A stretch of 22,840 bases of DNA, taken from positions 1-22,840 of the forward strand of contig NZ_KQ960750.1 of assembly GCF_001553345.1 (NCBI RefSeq). The letters are read 5' to 3'. This DNA is from Veillonella sp. DNF00869. Lineage in GTDB: Bacteria; Bacillota; Negativicutes; Veillonellales; Veillonellaceae. The notes below the pieces were generated by a model. The model worked only from the letters and a program-made list of their open reading frames with translations, did no database searches and was not told where the DNA came from. Below are positions 7,353-14,344 of this stretch, one piece after another. The stretch's first letter is position 1; each line of letters begins with the position of its first letter. The position numbers and the translations under genes are program-made.

Positions 7353-7784
7353 ATGAAAAAAGAGAAATTAAAGGTAGAGCAAGAAATTGGCTTCCCTTTA
7401 TATGCAGCAGCAAAAGAAGCGTTGCGAGCATGTCAACCAGAACTCTCTGAGTTGGGGATCACATACACACAATATCTTGCGATGTCTGTTATTTGGGAAT
7501 ATAAAGAAGCGAATCTAAAAATGATTGGAGAGAGAATCTATTTAGACTCGGGAACATTAACTCCATTGTTACGGAAGCTAGAGAAAAAAGGCTTAATTAT
7601 ACGTGAACGATTTAAACAAGATGAGCGTTCTATGATGATTACGTTAACAACAAAAGGAAAGTCTTTGGAGAAAAAAGTTCGACATATTCCAAAATTAATT
7701 GAAACGAAATTGGGATTATCTCAAGAGGAGCTTCAATTGTTACAGAATTTGTTATGGAAAGTCTTGCATAATGTCAAAGGCTAG
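7353..7784 (+). CDS. MarR-family regulator of the OhrR/MgrA branch, lacking the usual reactive cysteine
   Basis: This 143-residue winged-helix repressor is OhrR-like: GFPLYAAAKEALRACQPELSELGITYTQYLAM at the start, then YLDSGTLTPLLRKLEKKGLI and DERSMMITLT in the wing. In OhrR and MgrA relatives the first segment reads 'LCFxLYA', and that cysteine senses peroxide. Here the aligned position is Gly13. The only cysteine is Cys27, about one helix lower. Either the protein senses through Cys27, binds a ligand instead, or is not redox-responsive. It is 30 bp downstream of the Rrf2 gene and is followed by a terminator, then by an efflux-type MFS gene that it could control. Direct repeats GTTACAAT between the two genes are candidate sites. 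Confidence 0.88.
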   Translation: MKKEKLKVEQEIGFPLYAAAKEALRACQPELSELGITYTQYLAMSVIWEYKEANLKMIGERIYLDSGTLTPLLRKLEKKGLIIRERFKQDERSMMITLTTKGKSLEKKVRHIPKLIETKLGLSQEELQLLQNLLWKVLHNVKG

Positions 7785-7815
7785 ATTGTGACAATCTACT
7801 TATAGTTACAATGAG

Positions 7816-7848
7816 TAGAGGATAGTATATCAACTATCCTCTATTTTT
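7816..7848 (+). terminator. Terminator of the Rrf2-MarR unit
   Basis: An 11-bp perfect stem, TAGAGGATAGT (7816-7826) with its complement at 7833-7843, has a 6-nt loop and is followed by TTTTT. Confidence 0.9.
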
Positions 7849-7874
7849 ATTTCCCTGTCTATGGAGGGGACTTG

Positions 7875-7903
7875 TTGGGGCCTTACAGTAGATATGTTAC
7901 AAT
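7875..7903 (+). promoter_or_regulatory. Predicted promoter of the MFS gene
   Basis: TTGGGG (7875-7880), a 17-bp spacer and TACAAT (7898-7903) with a TG one base upstream (extended -10). The -35 match is weak. The -10 box lies inside a GTTACAAT repeat. Confidence 0.45.
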
Positions 7904-7940
7904 AAGGTTACAATTTGTATATATCTAGAGGGAGTAAAGT

Positions 7941-9152
7941 ATGAAAGGATTACAACAAACAGGAATGGTGGCAGTATGGATTCTTACTATAGGGATGTCA
8001 CTGCTTGCCATTTGTTATACAATGATCATTCCTTTCCTTCCCGTGTATCTTTTAGAGCTCGGTGTGGAACAGGAACAGTTAGCTCTTTGGTCAGGCTTGT
8101 CATTTTCTATTTCATTTTTTATCGCTGCCATCATGGCTCCTGTATGGGGTCGATTGGCGGATCAGCATGGAAAGAAACTAATGGCAATCCGAGCAGGGAT
8201 CTTGATTGGCCTATCGTATTTATGGAGCGCTTTTGTACAAGATGAATATCAATTTTTATTAGTTCGTGCATTTCAAGGTTTTGCCAATGGGTTTATGCCA
8301 GCCGCTATGACTATGGTATCATTATCTGTGCCAAAAGAACGTGTAGGTACGGCGATGGGTATCTTTCAGATGGGTTTAGTCCTAGGGAATACTGTGGGTC
8401 CCTTAACAGGAGGGTTGACAGAACTAGCAGTAGGGATGCGGCCTGTATTTATGGTGGCAGGGATTACTTTATTTATCGTCACTGCAGCAATAGCTATCTT
8501 TGTGAAAGAACCACAAATGGAAAGTGAAACTCCTGTAAAAACAACTTCTTTTTCAGAAGATTTACAAGCAGCAAAACAAAATAAGGTACTACTCCATATT
8601 TTAGGGTTATATTTTTTAGTGCAAGCTGTTATGCTTATGCTACAACCTATCGTGGCCATTTATGTGGGAGAATTAAAAGGTTCCATGGAAGGGGCTGCCA
8701 TGTTAGCAGGGTCCATTCTCAGCGGTGGTGGTGTGATGGGCATGATTATGACTAATGTGTGGGCTGCTTATGGACAGCGGCGAGGATACTTTAGAGTTAT
8801 CTCTTATGGGCTAATGGGTACTGGAACTGTATTATTATTGCAAAGTTTACCGTTTGGATTATGGTGGTTTGGGGTCTTGCAATTACTTATTGGCGTCTTT
8901 ATTGTAGGTATATTCCCATCCCTTGGATCAGCTATGACCGTGAATACAGATCCATCCGTGCGTGGCCGAGTATTCGGACTTGCCACGACATCCCAACAAT
9001 TAGGAAATATGATAGGACCGCTGTTTGCTAGCATAGTGGCCACCTATTGGGGTACATCCTATGTATTCTTGGTGGCAGGTATAGGAATGATGATCATTGG
9101 CTATTTAGTGTTGAAAATCCATGGGAATCGACCGAACATTCAATACATCTGA
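7941..9152 (+). CDS. MFS transporter, multidrug-efflux type (MdtG-like)
   Basis: This 403-residue inner-membrane protein has about 12 hydrophobic segments in two halves joined by a charged loop (about residues 190-215). The loop 2-3 motif is GRLADQHGKK (about residues 73-82). The antiporter motif in helix 5 is GNTVGPLTGG (about residues 151-160), which indicates a drug/proton antiporter rather than an uptake system. RGRVFGLATTSQQLGNMIGPL in the second half is also typical of the MdtG/TetA-like group. The ribosome-binding site AGAGGGAG lies before the ATG. It is preceded by a MarR regulator and converges on a two-component system. Substrate cannot be told from sequence. Confidence 0.88.
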   Translation: MKGLQQTGMVAVWILTIGMSLLAICYTMIIPFLPVYLLELGVEQEQLALWSGLSFSISFFIAAIMAPVWGRLADQHGKKLMAIRAGILIGLSYLWSAFVQDEYQFLLVRAFQGFANGFMPAAMTMVSLSVPKERVGTAMGIFQMGLVLGNTVGPLTGGLTELAVGMRPVFMVAGITLFIVTAAIAIFVKEPQMESETPVKTTSFSEDLQAAKQNKVLLHILGLYFLVQAVMLMLQPIVAIYVGELKGSMEGAAMLAGSILSGGGVMGMIMTNVWAAYGQRRGYFRVISYGLMGTGTVLLLQSLPFGLWWFGVLQLLIGVFIVGIFPSLGSAMTVNTDPSVRGRVFGLATTSQQLGNMIGPLFASIVATYWGTSYVFLVAGIGMMIIGYLVLKIHGNRPNIQYI

Positions 9153-9180
9153 TAGACTGTATATAGTGAGTGAAGTAAGA

Positions 9181-9218
9181 AAGAGGATATCCGACAATTT
9201 TGTCAGATATCCTCTTTT
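9181..9218. terminator. Terminator between convergent MFS and sensor kinase genes
   Basis: AAGAGGATAT (9181-9190) pairs with ATATCCTCTT (9207-9216), with a mostly paired inner part (CGACA with TGTCA). TTTT follows on the plus strand. On the minus strand the T-run is interrupted, so it is weaker for the kinase transcript. Confidence 0.8.
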
Positions 9219-9219
9219 G

Positions 9220-10599
9220 TTATGTTTCAGAATTATTATGAATTGGTAATTCAAAGCCAAATGTTGTTTTTACATCTGGTGTGCTTTCTACTTGCAGTGT
9301 ACCTTCATGGAGTTGCACAACATTTTGTACAAAAAAGAGCCCAAGTCCGAGACCTTTATTTTCTTTTGAGGTACGTGAAGGGTCTACTTGGTACAATCGA
9401 TCCCAAATTAAAGGGATGCTTTCCGGAGGGATACCAATGCCATCATCTTGAACGGAGATGTGAATGGTAGATCCTGATGAGACTTCCAAGTGTACTCTCG
9501 TATGGGCAAATTTGAAAGCGTTGTCCAAAAGATTGGCCATTGCCTGTTGCAATAGGATTTGGTTGCCATAAACAATGATAGACTCATCAATATGGCTAGT
9601 AAAAGTAAGATGTTTCTCTTTACTTAATCGAGTATAGGTATGGGCTAATTGTTCAGCCACTTTGGATAGAGGGACAGGTTCTTTATCTATATTGGTTAGA
9701 CTATCAAGGCGAGCAATTTCTAACAATTGTGAGACCATGTCTGCCATTCCCTTACTTTGAACAAAAATATTTTGAAAGCTTTCTTTTGCTTCTTCTAAGG
9801 AGGCTACATATTGGCGAGCGTAATCACTTTCAGCTTGGATGACAGCAATAGGTGTACGTAATTCATGAGAAATGTCGGAATTAAAGCGCTTTTCACGATT
9901 AGAAGATTCTTCTAAACTGCTGAGCATATGGTTGAAAGTAGAAGCTAATTGATAGATAGTATCTCCAGATTCAGGGATATTTTCAATGCGTTCTGATAAA
10001 TCTCGCTTTAATGAAATTTGTGCAGCTAAATTGGTAACGGTACGTACTGGTTTTAAACCTCGTTGAATAATCCAATAGCCCCCAATAGCAGCAACCGTAA
10101 CGAAGAGAATACCACCGAATAATAAAGCGAAGAACATGCTATTTGACTTTCTATCAAGGAATGCCATAGGTACGACGCCACGAATATAGCCTTGTACACC
10201 AGGGCGATGCTGAATGGGAGCATCGTAGTATAGAAAAGAACGGTTCTGATGACTCACTTCAGTGATAGCATCAAAGGAAGGAGGAGCCTCTTTTGGAAAT
10301 AAATCAGGTAAATTACCTCGTAAGACGACTCCATCATGGGTATAGACTAAGAGAAAGATACCGTCATCAAAGGGCTTAAACTTTTTAGGGTCACTAGCGG
10401 ATTCAATGACAGCCTCTTGTAGGTCTGTACGGATTTCATTTTGGTCCCAAATATGGGTGAATTGGATTACAAAGGTAGCTAATAGCCCTATCATTAGCAG
10501 TAGAAAGATAGAGTACCAACTAGTAATTTTATATACCAAAGGAACTCGCAAGAGAAGAGTCTCTATGGAGTTCCAACAGCGTTTGATTACATCGTGCAT
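9220..10599 (-). CDS. Two-component sensor histidine kinase (HAMP-HisKA-HATPase)
   Basis: This is a 459-residue membrane kinase. Transmembrane helices lie at about residues 26-49 and 154-178, enclosing a sensor loop of about 105 residues outside the cytoplasmic membrane. HAMP covers about 179-232, the H-box SDISHELRTP has its phospho-acceptor at His245, the N-box LLDNAFKFA lies near residues 344-352, and the ATP-binding glycine boxes are DDGIGIP (near 388-394) and GLGLGLFFVQ (near 416-425). This is the EnvZ/OmpR-type layout (HisKA class I). Its start lies 3 bp after the stop of the response-regulator gene, so the two are co-transcribed and surely a cognate pair. The sensed signal is unknown; the sensor loop shows no recognisable fold. 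It resembles ArlS/CssS-like kinases in length and order. Confidence 0.93.
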   Translation of the reverse strand: MHDVIKRCWNSIETLLLRVPLVYKITSWYSIFLLLMIGLLATFVIQFTHIWDQNEIRTDLQEAVIESASDPKKFKPFDDGIFLLVYTHDGVVLRGNLPDLFPKEAPPSFDAITEVSHQNRSFLYYDAPIQHRPGVQGYIRGVVPMAFLDRKSNSMFFALLFGGILFVTVAAIGGYWIIQRGLKPVRTVTNLAAQISLKRDLSERIENIPESGDTIYQLASTFNHMLSSLEESSNREKRFNSDISHELRTPIAVIQAESDYARQYVASLEEAKESFQNIFVQSKGMADMVSQLLEIARLDSLTNIDKEPVPLSKVAEQLAHTYTRLSKEKHLTFTSHIDESIIVYGNQILLQQAMANLLDNAFKFAHTRVHLEVSSGSTIHISVQDDGIGIPPESIPLIWDRLYQVDPSRTSKENKGLGLGLFFVQNVVQLHEGTLQVESTPDVKTTFGFELPIHNNSET

Positions 10600-10602
10600 G
10601 GA

Positions 10603-11277
10603 TTATTCCTCGGTGCGGAACACATAGCCTACGCCACGAACAGTTTGAATTAATTTTTTAGTTTCGTCGATGTCCACTTTTTTGCGCAGGTCTTTAATGT
10701 ATACGTCGATTAGGTTGGAGTAACTTTCATAGTCGTATTCCCACACATGGTCGAGAATTTGTTGACGAGATAAAACGATATTTTGGTTGCTTGCTAAATA
10801 GAAGAGTAGGTCGAACTCTTTGGCAGTTAATGTTATAGGCTCTCCATTACGAAGAACGGAACGGCTCTTTTGATTGATGCGTAATGGCCCTGCAATAATA
10901 TCTTCTGTAGCTTGATTGCGACCACGACGAGCTAACGCATAGATGCGAGCAATGAGTTCGTCAAATTCAAATGGTTTTACTAAATAGTCGTCAGCGCCTA
11001 AATTTAAACCAGATACTTTATCTTCTAATGTATCTTTGGCAGTTAAGAAAAGAACCGGGGTTTTGTTACCTTCTTCACGCATTTGTTGTACTACGGCATG
11101 ACCATCCATTTTTGGCATCATTATGTCCATAACGATCACATCATAACTAGATGTGGAAATATAATCTAATCCATCTTCTCCGTTAAAGCATTGATCTACA
11201 ATCATAGATTCTAGTTTTAAACGTTTGGCAATAATATTATTCAGCATTTGTTCATCTTCAACAATTAAGACTTTCAT
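10603..11277 (-). CDS. OmpR-family response regulator
   Basis: This 224-residue two-domain regulator has a receiver domain (residues 1-115) with acidic pocket Glu7-Asp8, phospho-acceptor Asp51 (IVMDIMMPKMDG), switch Thr79 and Lys101 (KPFEFDELIAR). The winged-helix DNA-binding domain (about 125-222) carries LTAKEFDLLFYLASN and the terminal VRGVGYVFRTEE. I chose the ATG at 11277, giving MKVLIVEDEQ. The longer frame starting at 11328 adds 17 residues that do not fit the family, and AAGGAG sits 8 nt before the chosen start. It partners the kinase immediately downstream. Confidence 0.95.
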   Translation of the reverse strand: MKVLIVEDEQMLNNIIAKRLKLESMIVDQCFNGEDGLDYISTSSYDVIVMDIMMPKMDGHAVVQQMREEGNKTPVLFLTAKDTLEDKVSGLNLGADDYLVKPFEFDELIARIYALARRGRNQATEDIIAGPLRINQKSRSVLRNGEPITLTAKEFDLLFYLASNQNIVLSRQQILDHVWEYDYESYSNLIDVYIKDLRKKVDIDETKKLIQTVRGVGYVFRTEE

Positions 11278-11299
11278 AGGTGCTCCTTTCATGTTAAGG

Positions 11300-11328
11300 T
11301 GTATATTTGTATTGTAACGTATTTTCAA
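11300..11328 (-). promoter_or_regulatory. Promoter of the two-component operon
   Basis: On the minus strand: TTGAAA (complement at 11323-11328), 17 bp, TATACA (complement at 11300-11305). The spacer contains one GTTACAAT octamer (complement at 11311-11318), like those upstream of the MFS gene. Confidence 0.55.
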
Positions 11329-11389
11329 AATAGATTAAAGAGATGTATATAAAAAGTATAGATGTTGTACATGAAAAGACCATGAATGA

Positions 11390-11418
11390 TTGCTTTATAC
11401 GGTGGGGTCACCTATAAT
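11390..11418 (+). promoter_or_regulatory. Promoter of cblT-cblS
   Basis: TTGCTT (11390-11395), a 17-bp spacer and a perfect TATAAT (11413-11418). The spacer ends with the small palindrome GGTGGGGTCACC (11401-11412), a possible operator. No cobalamin riboswitch core is visible in the short leader. Confidence 0.65.
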
Positions 11419-11463
11419 AAACATAGAAATAGTATGAGTTGTTATTCCCTAGGAGGGGGTATT

Positions 11464-11946
11464 ATGAATATTAGAACGATTACGGCCTATGCCTTATTGA
11501 TTGCTCTTTGTGCCATAGGCGGACAGATCCATTTTGGTGTGTATTCCATTGGATTTGATTCGTCGCCAGCTTTTGTAGGAGCCTTACTGCTAGGACCTGT
11601 AGCAGGTGCTGTGCTTGGAGCCTTAGGGCATTTAGCAACGGCCGTATTCACCGGATTTCCTCTTAGTGTACCTATGCATGTGGTGGTAGCTTTGATCATG
11701 GCTTGTACTGGGGCTAGTATAGGATATTGTATGCGTAAGAGGGCTTCATCTTTCTCTTATGTAGTAAGTGGTATAGTAGGGTATATCATCAATGTAGGTT
11801 TAGGTCTAGTTGTGACATCATGGATGATGCACAGTGTAGAAGTTGTGGCGATTTTATTTGTGCCTTTGTCTTTAGCCTATCTAGTGAATTATGTGGGAGC
11901 GGCACTGGTGGTAAGTCAGCTGACTAAAGTTTTTGGTGGTAGATAA
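11464..11946 (+). CDS. cblT: ECF-type substrate-binding membrane subunit, probable alpha-ribazole transporter CblT
   Basis: This 160-residue protein has about five to six membrane helices and the small size and composition of ECF S subunits. The N-terminal MNIRTITAYALLIALCAIGG and the GFDSSPAFVGALLLGPVAGAVLGALGHL stretch (about residues 31-58) are S-subunit-like. I chose ATG 11464, which is preceded by AGGAGGGGG. An upstream in-frame start at 11386 would add a non-hydrophobic tail overlapping the promoter. The substrate call rests mainly on the next gene, which looks like the alpha-ribazole kinase CblS; CblT and CblS are known to work together in Firmicutes corrinoid salvage. It has no ATPase of its own in the operon and probably uses the EcfA1-EcfA2-EcfT motor encoded at 1239-3731. 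Confidence 0.7.
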   Translation: MNIRTITAYALLIALCAIGGQIHFGVYSIGFDSSPAFVGALLLGPVAGAVLGALGHLATAVFTGFPLSVPMHVVVALIMACTGASIGYCMRKRASSFSYVVSGIVGYIINVGLGLVVTSWMMHSVEVVAILFVPLSLAYLVNYVGAALVVSQLTKVFGGR

Positions 11947-11947
11947 T

Positions 11948-12658
11948 ATGCGAGATATAACAAGAATTTCTTTGCAAAATGGTGTAGATTGGATTGTTGC
12001 TAGTGATATTAGTAGTGGTATCGGTTTGCAAGAACATGATGTATTAGAAGCGCCCTACTCTATGGTAGGTGCGTTTGCGACTCGTGTAGCGATGCTAGAA
12101 ATTTTATGTGCGAAAGGTGTAGTAAAAGGGATTCAATATCTCATTGGTGGTGACTATGATACGGTAGTGATACCTGTTATAAGGGGAATTCAAGAGGAAT
12201 TGGATACATTAGGTATCGATGTACCAATTAATGGCAGCCATGAAAGCAATATGAAAGTAAGCACTACTTCCGTAGGGATTACTGCCTTAGGAATCGGGGA
12301 GCCAGAAATGCTTGGTACAGGGGAACCTTATGCTGTGTACGTACTAGGAAAACCCTTAGTAGGTAATGAAGTGCTAGAACAGCCAGAATGGATTGTTACC
12401 TATGATGAGGTCCGACGAGCTTTGGCACATCCTAGTACATCCCGTGTGGTGCCTATTGGTTCCAGAGGCATCCGCCAAGAGTTGACAGTGTTAAGTTATT
12501 TAGAAGGGGCATCTATGGAGTCAATAGAACTGACTGATGAGGAATTAGATCATAGTGGTGGACCTGCTACAGCGGTGCTTGTAGCTGTTTGCACTAGTGG
12601 TGAAACAGCATGGTTAGCAGAGTTCCCTAAGGCACAGCATGTAGGACGGCATAGATAA
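11948..12658 (+). CDS. cblS: AIR-synthase-like protein, probable alpha-ribazole kinase CblS
   Basis: This is a 236-residue cytoplasmic protein. Segments SDISSGIG (residues 19-26), IGGDYDT (67-72 region) and the glycine/serine-rich NGSHESNMKVSTTSVGITAL (95-114) resemble the ATP-binding fold of the PurM/AIRS superfamily. The known Firmicutes alpha-ribazole kinase CblS belongs to this superfamily. It phosphorylates alpha-ribazole so that it can enter the lower-ligand assembly step of cobalamin synthesis. The start ATG 11948 is 1 bp after the cblT stop, with GGTGG 8 nt upstream; a TTG at 11933 would overlap cblT. The tight coupling to an S-type transporter gene supports the call. An unidentified AIRS-family protein of other function remains possible. 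Confidence 0.65.
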   Translation: MRDITRISLQNGVDWIVASDISSGIGLQEHDVLEAPYSMVGAFATRVAMLEILCAKGVVKGIQYLIGGDYDTVVIPVIRGIQEELDTLGIDVPINGSHESNMKVSTTSVGITALGIGEPEMLGTGEPYAVYVLGKPLVGNEVLEQPEWIVTYDEVRRALAHPSTSRVVPIGSRGIRQELTVLSYLEGASMESIELTDEELDHSGGPATAVLVAVCTSGETAWLAEFPKAQHVGRHR

Positions 12659-12674
12659 TAGAAAGGATATAGAT

Positions 12675-13649
12675 ATGAAACAGTTACGATATTATATAGC
12701 ATTGGCATTGGTAGTCGGTGGATTGACAGTGGCTCAAGCAGAGGCAAACCCATATGGTGTAGTGAGTCCTCCTGATTGGGAATATCAAGCGCTTATGACC
12801 TTGGTGAAACATGGAGCGATTACGGATACTAAGGGGGTAGATTTAGGATCACGAGCATTCACTAGAAAAGAATTGATCCCTATGATGGCAGATGTGGTGG
12901 CAGGTCGTGAAACCATGAATGAAAGTGATCGCATGTTGGCATTGCGATTGTACAATGAAAACCGTCGTTCTATTATGAATTATGAAATTGAACAAGAAGA
13001 AGCAAAATCAGGTAAAGCACAAATGGATAGTGTTGATGAGGGAACACCAATAGCAGTGGAACCAGCTTTGACGAAAGAAGAAATCCAAAAGAAAATGGAG
13101 TCCTTCCAAATTGACGCGTCTGCTTTGCCAAATCATGGGTTAGTGCAAGTGCGTACTTTTCAACAAGGAACATCTCAGCGAAGCCATTTAGAATTAGTAG
13201 TGCCTTCGGCGAAGGCACAAGGAAACGTAGCCTTACAGCCTATTGATGGAGAAGTGCAGGAGGCTATGGCTGGGGGTCAATGGGATGCGTCTAAAAAGGA
13301 ACAACGACCGCTTATGAAAGTGGCAAAACAAGAGTGGGCTTTATTGCAAAAAGCAGAACGCAAACAGGAACGGTTAGACACACAAGCCCAACGCCAATTA
13401 GCGAAAGCTCAACGAAAACAAGAGGCATTGGCAAAGAAAGAGCAGCAACATTTGGCAAGGGCGGAACGAGCTAAGTTACAAGCAGAACAAAAATTGGCGA
13501 AACAGCAGGCAAAAGAGCAAGCTCGATTAGCAAAGCAACAGGCTAACAAGGAAGCTCAGCTAGCAAAACAGCAAGCTAAGGAGCAAGAAAGATTGGCAAA
13601 ACAAGAGCAAAAAGAACGAGAGAGACTAGCGAAGAAAGCTAAGAAATAA
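12675..13649 (+). CDS. Exported protein with SLH-like N-terminus and long hendecad-repeat helix
   Basis: This 324-residue protein has a signal peptide (residues 1-24, cleavage near AQAEA/NP). Next comes a region resembling a single S-layer homology domain: PPDWEYQALMTLVKHGAIT (32-50) and SRAFTRKELIPMMADVV (59-75). In Negativicutes such domains tie outer-membrane proteins to peptidoglycan. Residues 80-210 are mixed and unrecognised. Residues 212-324 are a highly charged Lys/Ala/Gln/Glu helix ending in four 11-residue repeats of the form LAKQQAKEQAR (274-317). The ribosome-binding site is AAAGGAT. It lies 16 bp after cblS and is probably co-transcribed. Location is inferred to be the periplasm or cell envelope. 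The helix is reminiscent of TolA-type spacers, but no terminal globular domain follows. Function is unknown. Confidence 0.8.
   Translation: MKQLRYYIALALVVGGLTVAQAEANPYGVVSPPDWEYQALMTLVKHGAITDTKGVDLGSRAFTRKELIPMMADVVAGRETMNESDRMLALRLYNENRRSIMNYEIEQEEAKSGKAQMDSVDEGTPIAVEPALTKEEIQKKMESFQIDASALPNHGLVQVRTFQQGTSQRSHLELVVPSAKAQGNVALQPIDGEVQEAMAGGQWDASKKEQRPLMKVAKQEWALLQKAERKQERLDTQAQRQLAKAQRKQEALAKKEQQHLARAERAKLQAEQKLAKQQAKEQARLAKQQANKEAQLAKQQAKEQERLAKQEQKERERLAKKAKK
13494..13625 (+). repeat. Four 33-bp coding repeats (hendecad helix)
   Basis: These encode LAKQQAKEQAR, LAKQQANKEAQ, LAKQQAKEQER and LAKQEQKERER in a row, followed by a partial LAKKAKK. An 11-residue period favours a straight or right-handed coiled coil. 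The DNA copies have diverged at third positions. Confidence 0.8.
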
Positions 13650-13660
13650 GGGAAAGATAT

Positions 13661-13701
13661 TTGCTATTATCGAAAAAGTTCGGTATACTAAAGGATAGCA
13701 A
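13661..13701 (+). promoter_or_regulatory. Promoter of the GNAT gene, bracketed by an inverted repeat
   Basis: TTGCTA (13661-13666), a 17-bp spacer and TATACT (13684-13689). A 7-bp inverted repeat, TTGCTAT (13661-13667) and ATAGCAA (13695-13701), encloses the promoter from the -35 box to about +6. Confidence 0.55.
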
Positions 13702-13738
13702 TCCATTTGGTGTACTTTCATCATGAACCGGAGGAACT

Positions 13739-14263
13739 ATGATTATACGAGAAGAGAAAAAGCGTGAATTTTATACGGTCACAGCTCTCGTGCGAGAAGC
13801 CTATATCAGTGCAGATCGCAGTACAGGACGAGAATATAAACTAGTGGAAGCCTTGCGTGAGTCTGATGCGTATATTCCTAAGTTATCTTTGGTGTCGATT
13901 ATCGACAATGCCATTGCAGGGTATGGTATGTTCCTGCGTGGTAAAGTAGGCGACCAAGATGTGCTTATTTTGGGTCTACTGGCGGTAGCGCAGTCTATGC
14001 GTGGACATGGTGTAGGAGGAGCTCTTGTCTTAGAGGGCCAACGATTGGCTCGTAAGATGGGATATTCCTACTTGTTCGTGTACGGAAGTAATGTGTACTA
14101 TCCACGGTTGGGCTATGATTTTGCACATAACTTTGGTGTAGAACCACCAGAAGGGTTGGACCGGGAGCATATGATGTGTATCAAGCTTGATGCCCAAGCA
14201 GCACCTTTAGAAGCTGGCACATTGGAATACCCGGAGCTTTTCAAAACCCTAGAAATGTTCTAG
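13739..14263 (+). CDS. GNAT-family N-acetyltransferase
   Basis: This 174-residue cytoplasmic protein has the GNAT acetyl-CoA motif A: LLAVAQSMRGHGVGGALV (residues 80-97) with the pyrophosphate-binding loop RGHGVG (88-93). A downstream YPRLGYDFAH segment (motif B region, near residue 122) is typical of YhbS-like members. GGAGG lies 5-8 nt before the ATG. The next gene, queT, has its own riboswitch 34 bp downstream, but no clear promoter is visible between them, so read-through from this gene is likely. The acceptor substrate cannot be predicted. Confidence 0.88.
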   Translation: MIIREEKKREFYTVTALVREAYISADRSTGREYKLVEALRESDAYIPKLSLVSIIDNAIAGYGMFLRGKVGDQDVLILGLLAVAQSMRGHGVGGALVLEGQRLARKMGYSYLFVYGSNVYYPRLGYDFAHNFGVEPPEGLDREHMMCIKLDAQAAPLEAGTLEYPELFKTLEMF

Positions 14264-14267
14264 GTAG

Positions 14268-14285
14268 CTACGAGTTATGTCGTAG
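14268..14285 (+). other. Short hairpin between GNAT gene and riboswitch
   Basis: CTACGA/TCGTAG forms a 6-bp stem with a 6-nt loop and no T-run. It is not a terminator. It may simply stabilise the RNA upstream of the riboswitch. Confidence 0.35.
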
Positions 14286-14297
14286 TAGGTATTAGAT

Positions 14298-14339
14298 AGA
14301 CAGTTCGAGATCCTCCTGTCTGTAAACAAAACTAAGGAG
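14298..14339 (+). promoter_or_regulatory. PreQ1-I riboswitch controlling queT-queF translation
   Basis: The P1 stem is AGACAG/CTGTCT (14298-14303 with 14316-14321). The 12-nt loop TTCGAGATCCTC carries the pyrimidines that pair with the 3' tail. The A-rich tail GTAAACAAAACTAAGGAG ends in the GGAG ribosome-binding site (14336-14339), 5 nt before the queT start. This is the compact H-type pseudoknot of class I preQ1 riboswitches. Because the ribosome-binding site is part of the pseudoknot, control is predicted at translation: bound preQ1 hides the site and shuts down precursor uptake. Confidence 0.88.
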
Positions 14340-14344
14340 TTATA

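Larger units (their letters stand above)
7805..7914. repeat. Three copies of GTTACAAT before the MFS gene
   Basis: GTTACAAT occurs at 7805-7812, 7896-7903 and 7907-7914. The last two are 11 bp apart, about one helical turn, with the first of that pair overlapping the predicted -10 box of the MFS promoter. They may be a tandem operator. The octamer is AT-rich and another copy (reverse strand) lies at 11311-11318 in the two-component promoter. Confidence 0.4.

Noticed and set aside
11278..11463. Possible cobalamin riboswitch before cblT
   Set aside because: The transcribed leader is only about 40 nt and no B12-box-like core is visible.
11386..11463. Longer N-terminus for cblT starting at 11386
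   Set aside because: It would begin upstream of the predicted promoter -35 box and add a non-hydrophobic tail; the ATG at 11464 has an excellent ribosome-binding site.
13300..13649. CRISPR or other DNA-level repeat array in the repeat-rich part of the SLH-like gene
   Set aside because: The repeats are 33 bp in frame without spacers and are explained by the 11-residue helical repeats they encode.
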